NCBI GenBank assembly: GCA_040755155.1
Contig: JBFMBP010000104.1
Location: 1 to 63,979 of the forward strand
Direction: 5' to 3'
DNA length: 63,979 nt
Source: Candidatus Omnitrophota bacterium
GTDB lineage: Bacteria; Hinthialibacterota; Hinthialibacteria; Hinthialibacterales; Hinthialibacteraceae
Part shown: one piece after another, positions 34,903 through 42,778 of the stretch
How the letters are laid out: each line of letters opens with the position of its first letter
How positions within the stretch are numbered: position 1 is the first letter of the stretch
Notes under the pieces: model-generated
Seen by the model: only the letters and a program-made list of their open reading frames with translations
The model's database searches: none
What the model was told of the DNA's origin: nothing
Translations under genes and position numbers: made by a program

Positions 34903-34931
34903 GGTGGGCTCAAAGCGAAGCGCAGCCCACC
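34899..34931. repeat. REP-like hairpin, family 1, copy 4
   Basis: GGTGGGCT / AGCCCACC arms between the Hsp70-like gene and the last gene of the operon. Its first bases provide the TAG stop (34900-34902) of the Hsp70-like gene. Confidence 0.75.
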
Positions 34932-34956
34932 GCTTACTATGTTAGGATGAATCTTC

Positions 34957-35970
34957 ATGTCCGCCGCCGTCATCGATCTTTGTCCGGTTCCTCCCGCATG
35001 GGCCGACGATAAAGGCGGTTGGGGCGTTATTGACGATAGTTGGCGCGGCATAGAGCATGACGACGCCGTCGAGTGGCTCAGCGATACGAACGCGGGGCCG
35101 TTGATAGCGCATCCCGCATCCGCCGTAGATGCGATGGCGCCGGAGGGAGCAAGCGCCGCTTTATATCCCCTGTTCCATCGTTTTATGGAAAAGCGAGAAA
35201 CCGCCGAAGACGATTGGCTGGCGTTGTTGCTTCCAGCGGGAACATCCCTGCAGGCTTCGCGTCCGCTGCGGGACAGCGTTCAAGCGGCGGGATGGACGGG
35301 AGCCGTATTTCTTGCAGACGGCGGGCCGTTGTTAGCGATGGGAGAAGCATGGAGCGCGCCGGAGAAGAGCGGTTATTATTCCGTTTTTCGCGAACGGGAA
35401 CATCTGACAGAAACGTCGCTGGTGCGGGTGGAAGCAGAAGCGAATATCCTGCGCGCCGAGTTGTTATGGCAATGCCGCGACGCGGACAGCGAACATGCGG
35501 AATCGCGAATGCGGCAAGTTCATAAGGAAATCGGCTGCGTTCTCAACCAACCTTCGATCCTGCAAGACGGCGAGAGGCTCATCGCCTGCGCCCGGCTGTT
35601 GGAAGGCGTCCGCAAGAGCGAGATCATTTTAGAGATCAAGCGAAATGCTTGGATTGGACTGCGAAGAGGCGTCTGGGATTTTCTGCCGTTATTGCAAGAA
35701 GCCAGCGCGATTACGGAATCCCGCCTTGTGGAAATCGCTTCCGATTGGGGGGAGATTTCACGATTGGAATTCTGGTTCGGATACCCAGAATCGGCGGTGC
35801 ATCCGTTAACGGAATCTCGAACCGTCCATAGCCGTTGCGACGCGGCGCCGAAACGAATCCGCTGCCGGATGGAGCGATTGATGGACGGCGGAGCGGCGAT
35901 CGCGATAGAATGGGACGCGGGAAGCGGAGAACGCCGCATGGCGTTTCCGATATTATGCCAATCATCCTAA
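34957..35970 (+). CDS. Protein of unknown function, last gene of tubulin/Hsp70 operon
   Basis: 337 residues, not recognised. There is no signal peptide or membrane helix. The first 130 residues (PVPPAWADDKGGWGVIDDSW, WLALLLPAGTSLQASRPLRD) look alpha/beta, then comes a helical part rich in Glu and Arg (about 165-235), and finally a beta-rich tail. The start ATG follows AGGATGAATC. It begins 54 bases after the Hsp70-like gene on the same strand and ends before a convergent cytochrome maturation gene, so it completes the operon. As a soluble protein it may be an adaptor, but there is no direct evidence. Confidence 0.65.
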   Translation: MSAAVIDLCPVPPAWADDKGGWGVIDDSWRGIEHDDAVEWLSDTNAGPLIAHPASAVDAMAPEGASAALYPLFHRFMEKRETAEDDWLALLLPAGTSLQASRPLRDSVQAAGWTGAVFLADGGPLLAMGEAWSAPEKSGYYSVFREREHLTETSLVRVEAEANILRAELLWQCRDADSEHAESRMRQVHKEIGCVLNQPSILQDGERLIACARLLEGVRKSEIILEIKRNAWIGLRRGVWDFLPLLQEASAITESRLVEIASDWGEISRLEFWFGYPESAVHPLTESRTVHSRCDAAPKRIRCRMERLMDGGAAIAIEWDAGSGERRMAFPILCQSS

Positions 35971-36030
35971 AGGATGCGGCGGGCTGCGCGTCGCTTTCAA
36001 CCCACTCTGCCGCTAACAGCAGCATCGAGA

Positions 36031-37698
36031 TTATTTCGCCGTTGCGCTGGCGGCGATTCGATTCATTTCCTCGTTTTGAAATAATCTATATTTCCATCCT
36101 GCAAGAACGAGGAAGAGCAGTTCCAATCCCAAGTAGATGAGAACATACATTCCGCCGCCAGAACCGAAGCCGTAGCTATGCAAACCGGAGGCCAGAACGA
36201 AATTGACGCCGTACCAGGTCATCAAGATCAACCAAAAACCGAGAATGGCGCCCACGGCGGTTCCAAAATCGCGCAGCCAGTTGATGGATCGAGCGTGAAG
36301 AATGACCATATAGCCCAACAGCGAAATCAACGCCCAGGTCTCCTTGGGATCCCAACCCCAAAAGCGGCCCCAGGATTCAGCAGCCCAAACGCCGCCCAAT
36401 ATGGTTCCGGCGGCCAAAAGCACGACGCCTGCCTGGAGCACGCGATAGATAAAAAGATTCAGTTCTTTTAGCAACGCTTTCCTTTGCGGGAAATAAAAAT
36501 AGATCGCCATAACGATATGCGCCAATCCCATCGCCAGCGCGAAAGCGCTGTAGCTGATGGTGATGGTCAAAACATGGACGATCAACCAGTAATTATTCCG
36601 CAATACGGGAACCAGCGGTTCGATATTCGAATCGAAAGGCAGGATGTCCGCCAAAATCAACGTGCACACTCCCAAGAAAGAAGCGCAAGCAATGAACCAA
36701 CGGCGGCGATAGATCGCCTCGAAAACGAGAGCGAACAGGATGATTCCCCAGCCGACGAAGATCACCGACTCGTACATGTTGGAAACCGGCGCTCTTCCGG
36801 AAATCAAACTGCGCAGAATGAGGCCGAGCGAATGATAGATAAATCCTATATCGAAGACGGCGAAAGACGCCCAATATAAAATCCTATGGGTATAAAAGAA
36901 GGATGTGAGTAACATCAAAAACGCCAATAAATAGAATATCCATGCGTTCAAAAACGGCCGGGAACGATTGAAATAGATTTCCCGCTGCAAATCTTCAAGC
37001 GAAGGATAGCTGGCCGGATTGAGTCTGGCGAGTTGGGCTTTCAAATCGCGCCCCGCCTGCGCGAAGGCTTTCGAATCGTGCGTGCGCACCGCCGCCAATA
37101 GATTCCGATACGCTTGCTTTAGAGAATCTTGCGTCTCTTGGGTATAACTCATTGCGCTAACTATAGGCAGCCAATCGGAGTTCTGGGGCGATCCTGGAGG
37201 CGGGGGGACGATATGGGCCGCCTCGCCTTTGACGATGTCTTGAAAGAGATTGAGCTGATGCATGAGGGCGCCAATTTCCTCTTCCAGGCGATTCAACTTT
37301 TGATCGGCGCTGCTTTTTTGGATTACGCGGTCGGCCCATTGCTGAAAATGAGGATTGGCCGACAATTCGCTGTAGGAAAAGAATGTCTCTTGACTCGCGA
37401 GTCCCAACGTTTCTTTGAGCGGACGATAATCGAGGCGGATCAGTTTTTCGTTCGCCCAATCCGGCTGCGCCAGCAGGGAAAGCAGCATCCCCATATGATC
37501 CGCCCCATGATATTTCCAGCGTCCGGTCAACGTTTTCATCGATTCGCCCGCGAACGTATCCAGCGGCTTGTATCGTCCTCCATCCAAAACCGCGATATCG
37601 CGGACAACGCTGAAGTCGAAGCTGGTCGGCGGTTCAACGGCGGATAGAGAAAGAGCGCTTAGTAACAATATAAAAACAAAGAATACATATTTTCGCAC
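36031..37698 (-). CDS. ccsA: Cytochrome c maturation protein CcsA/ResC (System II)
   Basis: 555 residues. The C-terminal half is the haem-handling CcsA fold with several helices and the signature WGRFWGWDPKETWA, plus conserved histidines. The N-terminal half (about 20-230) is an extra soluble domain after a signal-like helix (FFVFILLLSALSLSA), as in large fused or extended CcsA proteins of Bacteroidota and Planctomycetota. It ligates haem to apocytochromes outside the membrane together with ResB. The GTG start at 37698 is chosen because AAGGAG lies eight bases upstream; the open frame extends 21 codons further without a binding site. It follows resB on the same strand. Its likely client is the six-haem protein at 21497. 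Confidence 0.85.
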   Translation of the reverse strand: MRKYVFFVFILLLSALSLSAVEPPTSFDFSVVRDIAVLDGGRYKPLDTFAGESMKTLTGRWKYHGADHMGMLLSLLAQPDWANEKLIRLDYRPLKETLGLASQETFFSYSELSANPHFQQWADRVIQKSSADQKLNRLEEEIGALMHQLNLFQDIVKGEAAHIVPPPPGSPQNSDWLPIVSAMSYTQETQDSLKQAYRNLLAAVRTHDSKAFAQAGRDLKAQLARLNPASYPSLEDLQREIYFNRSRPFLNAWIFYLLAFLMLLTSFFYTHRILYWASFAVFDIGFIYHSLGLILRSLISGRAPVSNMYESVIFVGWGIILFALVFEAIYRRRWFIACASFLGVCTLILADILPFDSNIEPLVPVLRNNYWLIVHVLTITISYSAFALAMGLAHIVMAIYFYFPQRKALLKELNLFIYRVLQAGVVLLAAGTILGGVWAAESWGRFWGWDPKETWALISLLGYMVILHARSINWLRDFGTAVGAILGFWLILMTWYGVNFVLASGLHSYGFGSGGGMYVLIYLGLELLFLVLAGWKYRLFQNEEMNRIAASATAK

Positions 37699-37789
37699 GT
37701 TATTTTCTCCTTGAAGAAGAAATAGGAAATTCGAAAAATTGGATTGACGCAATCGCTGCATTTAGGATGATATTTTCCGATGGGAGTAT

Positions 37790-39232
37790 TCAATCCTGAA
37801 AAACGACGGCTTTTCGGGCGCCGTATGTTTTCGAACCGAAGATGAGAATCATTCCCAAAATCAAGACAATGGAGCCGAAGTAAATAATCGGCGTTCCCGG
37901 CGCACGCGCCACGCTGAAAACCGACACGTCCGCCTCGCCGTTTTGGCCTTCGATATAGCTGGATTGATAAACGAGAAATTGGTTATAGCCCAAGGGATTG
38001 TTCATATAGATCAACTGTTCCCGGTCGATACGATTCGGGGCGTCGATGAGTTTTACTTTACTTTGAAAACTGGCGGGGCGGTTGGTGCCGGGATAGCGCG
38101 GGGCTTCGAAATCGACCAATTGGATCGAGAAGCCCATCGGGAAACGTTCCCGGCCAAATTCCACCGTACAGATTTCGCCGCCGGCGGCCAGCGTTTCGGG
38201 AGCATCGAACGAGACGTATTTTTGCGCGGCTTCTCCCTTGTTTTCCAAGCGGACATGAATCAATGGATTGTTATGTTGTCCAGACCCATTCATTCCGCCG
38301 TCCACGATCTCCTGGACGGCTTTCGCGCCGGGCAGCCAATCGTCGATCCGCATTTTGAAATCGCTCCAGGTCGTGGCGAACGAACCGCCCTTTTCCACTT
38401 CGCCGGTTGCGCATTGAACATTAGCGTTCATCGCCCGGTAATGCAGTATTCCTTGATCGTCGACGATAAGGTCAATCTGGTTGGCCGCCTGGCCTGGCGC
38501 AGGAGGCGCTAGGCGATTTTGCAGGTCTTCCGCCGAAGCGGCTTTATGGAAAGTCACCTTGGCGCTCATCAAGTTCAACGTTCCCATGCTGGCATGATCG
38601 GCCAATAGCCATTCTTCCAGAGCCGCTTGAGCGGCGCCCTCCTGAAAGATGGAGATATGCGCGCCGTATTGTCCGGCGGGTCCGCCGCCGGTTACGCGCA
38701 GAACGGATTGAGGATTGGAAAAATAACGATCGACGTAGCATACGACGCCCGTATCGCCGACCGGATAGCGAATTTCCTTGCCCGGCGGCAGCGGCTTATC
38801 GAGAAACCAAGGATCGAACGTCTGCCGGACGTTCAGGCGTGGAATCGAAACAGCCAAGACAGTATGATCGACGAGAATTTCGTTCGACGATTCCCCCTCG
38901 CTCAGAATCAATTGGCCTTCAATTCCGAATTTTCGCGTAACCACGGAACCGAGGAGAATTATGACGATGCCGATATGCGTGATGACGAAGCCCGTATGTC
39001 TTTTTTTCCAGGGAAAGCGGCTGACCGCCGAGAAAATGACGTTGACGCCCAGAAAAAAAAGATAAAGATCGAACCACCATGTCTTATAAATATATTCCTG
39101 CGCCTGGTCAGTTCCCGCGCTGGACTCGTAGAACGTCGCCCAGCCGAGAATCGCCGCAAAAAGAAGGAGAAGAATAATAGCGAGTTTGATGGAAGCTAAG
39201 AAATCGAATATCTTCGTGGACAGTGAGATCAC
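37790..39232 (-). CDS. resB: Cytochrome c maturation protein ResB/Ccs1
   Basis: 480 residues with the ResB layout: three N-terminal helices (FLASIKLAIILLLLFAAIL, WWFDLYLFFLGVNVIFSAV, GFVITHIGIVIILLGSVV), a large periplasmic domain of about 330 residues, and a C-terminal helix (PIIYFGSIVLILGMILIF). The conserved LASIKLAIILL start and SRFPWKKRHTGFVITHIG segment support the call. It forms the haem export and ligation complex with CcsA, whose gene follows after 91 bases. Compared with Gram-positive ResB, the periplasmic domain is well preserved and no residue is evidently missing. The next upstream gene is divergent. Confidence 0.85.
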   Translation of the reverse strand: MISLSTKIFDFLASIKLAIILLLLFAAILGWATFYESSAGTDQAQEYIYKTWWFDLYLFFLGVNVIFSAVSRFPWKKRHTGFVITHIGIVIILLGSVVTRKFGIEGQLILSEGESSNEILVDHTVLAVSIPRLNVRQTFDPWFLDKPLPPGKEIRYPVGDTGVVCYVDRYFSNPQSVLRVTGGGPAGQYGAHISIFQEGAAQAALEEWLLADHASMGTLNLMSAKVTFHKAASAEDLQNRLAPPAPGQAANQIDLIVDDQGILHYRAMNANVQCATGEVEKGGSFATTWSDFKMRIDDWLPGAKAVQEIVDGGMNGSGQHNNPLIHVRLENKGEAAQKYVSFDAPETLAAGGEICTVEFGRERFPMGFSIQLVDFEAPRYPGTNRPASFQSKVKLIDAPNRIDREQLIYMNNPLGYNQFLVYQSSYIEGQNGEADVSVFSVARAPGTPIIYFGSIVLILGMILIFGSKTYGARKAVVFQD

Positions 39233-39381
39233 AATATATTGTTCATTCGCCTTTTCTAGGATTGATTATCGATCGAAAATTCAAAGATGCCGTGAAGGAA
39301 GTATAGCGAATCCTTTTATGAAACCCAAGTCATGAATCTTTTGGCTCCGCGCATCGATCTTTCGCGGAAAGGAAAGCGCCC

Positions 39382-40509
39382 GTGCCATCGATCTGGACTT
39401 ACTCCGACGACGCCGACCGGGGATACGGCCTATTCAAGCGCCGCCTCTTCGGCGCGTTAAGCCGCCGAGGCTGGGAAACCTCTCTGGCGGAAGCGCCGCT
39501 ATTGGATCCCGGTTCCAAAGCCGTATTGAGGAACCATTATCTGAATCATCCCAGCGAGTGGGTTCTATTAATCAACCAGACGGCGGCGCAGTTCTACGCC
39601 TACCTGGAAATTCCTCTCGCTTTGCGTCCGGCGGCGCAAAAGAAGATCGTCTGGTTCCTCGACGATCCCGCCTTTTTTCTCGATCGTCCTTTAGATAAGA
39701 CGGAATACGTTTTTTCGTTCGACGAAACTTATGTGGAATACATTCAATCCTTCCATCCCGCCGAATGCGGCTTCTTGCCGCTGGCGGCGGATCGCGAGGA
39801 ATTGGGAACCTTCGACGAACGCTTCGCCTGCGGCGTATGCTTCGTTGGCGGGATCGTCGATCAATCCGATCGCCGCCGCCAGCTGAGCTCGGAAATGACG
39901 GATTATGTAGACCGGCTAGTCGAATTGAAATTGCAACAGCGCTGGAAGACCTTCCAACAACTGGCGTTGGATATGCCCATCGCGCCGGGAAAGAGCATTA
40001 CAATCTCGCCCCAGACGGCTCATTATTTATATTGGGAAGCGAACAACCTCTATCGGTTGCGGATCATGGAAGCCTTGGCCGATTACGATTTGCGCATCTA
40101 CGGCAACGAGGGCTGGGAAATCCTGCTCAAGGATTCGCCCTTGCACAACAAGTTCTTCGGACCTTTAGATCCCGTGAAAGAATTGCCGCATGTTTTCGCC
40201 TCGGCGAAAATCAACATTAACATTCACAGCATCCAATGCCGGGGCAGTATGAACCAACGCGATTTCAACGCTCCCGCTTCCGGCGGATTTTTGCTTTCGG
40301 ATTGGGCGCCGGCGGCGGGGAAATACTTCCTTCCTTCCGTGGAAGCCGTCTATTGGAGCGATGCGGACGACTTGCGCCGCAAGATCGATTATTATCTCGA
40401 ACGAGATGGCGAGCGCCGCGCCATCGCGGAGCGCGGGCACCGCCGCGTTCTGCGCGAGCATACGTACGACCAACGCATCTCCCAATTGCTTCAATATTTA
40501 TCCGCATAA
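39382..40509 (+). CDS. CgeB-like glycosyltransferase
   Basis: 375 residues of the GT-B type found in CgeB/spore maturation-like proteins. Supporting segments are FGALSRRGWE, KIVWFLDDPAFFLDRP, FSFDETYVEYIQ, LRIYGNEGWEILLKD and, near residues 272-312, FASAKININIHSIQ followed by NAPASGGFLLSDW, the usual donor-binding end of the fold. It likely transfers a sugar to a cell-surface glycan or protein; the acceptor is unknown. The start is a GTG behind GGAAAGGAAAG. It is divergent from the resB gene and is followed 108 bases later by a histidine kinase gene, with no clear operon relationship. Confidence 0.75.
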   Translation: MPSIWTYSDDADRGYGLFKRRLFGALSRRGWETSLAEAPLLDPGSKAVLRNHYLNHPSEWVLLINQTAAQFYAYLEIPLALRPAAQKKIVWFLDDPAFFLDRPLDKTEYVFSFDETYVEYIQSFHPAECGFLPLAADREELGTFDERFACGVCFVGGIVDQSDRRRQLSSEMTDYVDRLVELKLQQRWKTFQQLALDMPIAPGKSITISPQTAHYLYWEANNLYRLRIMEALADYDLRIYGNEGWEILLKDSPLHNKFFGPLDPVKELPHVFASAKININIHSIQCRGSMNQRDFNAPASGGFLLSDWAPAAGKYFLPSVEAVYWSDADDLRRKIDYYLERDGERRAIAERGHRRVLREHTYDQRISQLLQYLSA

Positions 40510-40617
40510 ATATCATTCGCGCCGAAAAACGCCTAGTGTCATGATTGGAGATATGGTACAAGTAATTCATGAAGAAATTGAAGATATAAATCTCTTCTCA
40601 GCAAGGTATAGAAAATC

Positions 40618-42759
40618 GTGGAATCCAAAACCCGCCTGATATTCCCCGCCCTGCTTGCGTTTTTGTTTCTGTTATTAACGATCGGTCTCATTCTCAGTTA
40701 TTTTTCGCTGCCTCTAATGGGATTTGATAGAGTTGGGATATTTATCGATTATCCTAGCATTTACTTTGTTTTTGCCGTCGGTTTCAGCCAAACGATTACG
40801 CGTTTTTCCATTGGAGAAATGATATCGGCATTCATAAATGCAGGACGTCGCCCTAAATCGAAAGAAGAGCAATCTCATCAAGATTATTTCTGGCAATGCG
40901 CAATCCGCAACTTGCTCGTCGCTGGCGCTTTGGGCAGCATAATCGGAGCCATCCAAATGCTCTCTAGTCTCTCCGATCCCGTCGTCATAGGGCCGACTAT
41001 CGCTCTGATAGGACTGACATTCTTATATTCCAGCCTCGCCAGCCTGCTTCTCCCAATTCCTGCTCTTATTCTTATCCGCAGATTTTCGTCAAATCTCGAA
41101 TCAAAAAATTGGAAATCGGATTATTTTAAAAGGATTATCGATAACGGCGCAATAGAGGGTTTATCTATATCGGAAGTGGTTGGCAACACTTTATCTGGTG
41201 GATTAATCATTGCCTCGATTTTAGCCGGAGGCGGCAAGTTACTCAATTTTATCGACCTCCCTTCGCTAATCTTCGTTTTTGGAAGCGGATATGCCTTTTA
41301 TCATATCTCCCGCACACGGAATCGTATTTTTTTAATCCTTCTCGCTTTCTTTTTTCTTGTCTTCGCCATAATGGCATGGCCGCAATTTCATCCTTTATTA
41401 TTCATCTCATTTGTCTTAATTGTTCTCTTGATATTTTTCTTATTATCAAAAAATTTTAATGAAGCGATCGATATCCCGTTAGGGGAAAACCTAACGATAG
41501 CCCTCTCTTTATCCGCCTTGTTCTGCGCGTTTTGGGGAATTGGAAATATGCTTTTTTATTTCAATAATCTCGCCTTTTTCGCGCCCAATGTTGCGTTAGC
41601 CGTATTATCCTCCTTCTATGCATTGCTAGGTCTTCTATTCGTCTCTTTTCCGATGGAAGATCGCGACAATCTCGCCAAAAGACGGATAAGAAGTTTACCT
41701 GTCAGTCACTTGTTTTGGTTCGTTTTTCCCATCGCGGCTTTTATGATTACGATTATCCCGCTTGCGATTGTGACGCTGTTGATGAGTCAAAATACTACAC
41801 CCGACATTCAACGCGCTTGGGAAATGCTGCCTTCCTATTTCAAACTCCCCTTATTTATGATAGGCATATGGCTAGCGGCCATCCTCGTGTTCTTGGCGGG
41901 CTTCATCGCCGCGCAACTGTTTTTGATGTGGAGGAATTACCTGCAATTGCAAACGGCGCAAAGCCAGTTGATCCGATCGGAGAAACTGGCTTCATTGGGA
42001 CAATTGGTGGGAGGCATAGCGCATGAAATCAACAATCCCATCAATTTCATTTTATCCAATATCGAACCGTTGAAAGAATACCTGCAATCTTACAAACGTC
42101 TGGACGCTTACATTGCGAGTCAAAAAACTAAACTTCCCTCGACGCTTCAGACTGACATCGAAGCGCTGCGGCAAGATGCCGATTTGGATTTCGCCGGAGA
42201 AGACAGCGAAAAGATTCTGGAGTCTTTTCAAGAAGGCTCCAAGCGGATTTCCAAGATCGTCGAAGCTCTGCGCCAATATTCCCGCATCGATAAGGATTAT
42301 TATTCTTCTTACGATCTGCGCGAGTCGGTGGATTCCGCTCTCGCTTTATTGGCGAATCGCATGAAAAATCGGATAGAAATTCATAAAAATTATGAAGAAA
42401 TACCGGCCATTCGTTGTTCTCCGGCGCAAATCGACCAAGTTTTCTTCCATATTCTTCGCAACGCCGATCAGGCTATTGCGGAAAAGGGGCATATCTGGAT
42501 CGATATCCGCAGCGAGGAAAATTCCATCATCGTTACGATCCGCGACGATGGCAAAGGCATCGCGCCGGAACATTTATCCAAAATCTTCGATCCCTTCTTC
42601 ACGACGCAGCCCATCGGCGGAGGAACAGGCCTCGGCCTTTCGCTTTCCCAAGGGATTATCGAACAGCACGGCGGAACCTTATCCGTCGAGAGCGAACTCG
42701 GTAAAGGCAGCGCCTTTACCGTATCGCTTCCCATTCGGCAAGAGCGTCAAGCAGACTAA
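40618..42759 (+). CDS. Histidine kinase with two MotA/TolQ-like membrane modules
   Basis: 713 residues. The kinase half is complete: H-box LGQLVGGIAHEINNP near 468, N-box RNADQAI, G1 RDDGKGI, F-box FDPFFTTQ and G2 GTGLGLSLSQG. The membrane half (1-440) is unusual: FIDYPSIYFVFAVG, then ALGSIIGAIQMLSSLSDP and IGPTIALIGLTFLYSSL look like the MotA/TolQ proton channel, and the pattern recurs as FIDLPSLIFVFGSG, then WGIGNMLFYFNNL and APNVALAVLSSFYALLG. A third pair of helices leads to the kinase. So a duplicated MotA-like unit acts as sensor. No response regulator is adjacent. The start is GTG. It could sense proton flow or tension, which is inference. Confidence 0.8.
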   Translation: MESKTRLIFPALLAFLFLLLTIGLILSYFSLPLMGFDRVGIFIDYPSIYFVFAVGFSQTITRFSIGEMISAFINAGRRPKSKEEQSHQDYFWQCAIRNLLVAGALGSIIGAIQMLSSLSDPVVIGPTIALIGLTFLYSSLASLLLPIPALILIRRFSSNLESKNWKSDYFKRIIDNGAIEGLSISEVVGNTLSGGLIIASILAGGGKLLNFIDLPSLIFVFGSGYAFYHISRTRNRIFLILLAFFFLVFAIMAWPQFHPLLFISFVLIVLLIFFLLSKNFNEAIDIPLGENLTIALSLSALFCAFWGIGNMLFYFNNLAFFAPNVALAVLSSFYALLGLLFVSFPMEDRDNLAKRRIRSLPVSHLFWFVFPIAAFMITIIPLAIVTLLMSQNTTPDIQRAWEMLPSYFKLPLFMIGIWLAAILVFLAGFIAAQLFLMWRNYLQLQTAQSQLIRSEKLASLGQLVGGIAHEINNPINFILSNIEPLKEYLQSYKRLDAYIASQKTKLPSTLQTDIEALRQDADLDFAGEDSEKILESFQEGSKRISKIVEALRQYSRIDKDYYSSYDLRESVDSALALLANRMKNRIEIHKNYEEIPAIRCSPAQIDQVFFHILRNADQAIAEKGHIWIDIRSEENSIIVTIRDDGKGIAPEHLSKIFDPFFTTQPIGGGTGLGLSLSQGIIEQHGGTLSVESELGKGSAFTVSLPIRQERQAD

Positions 42760-42778
42760 GAAACGTTTCGCCGATGCG

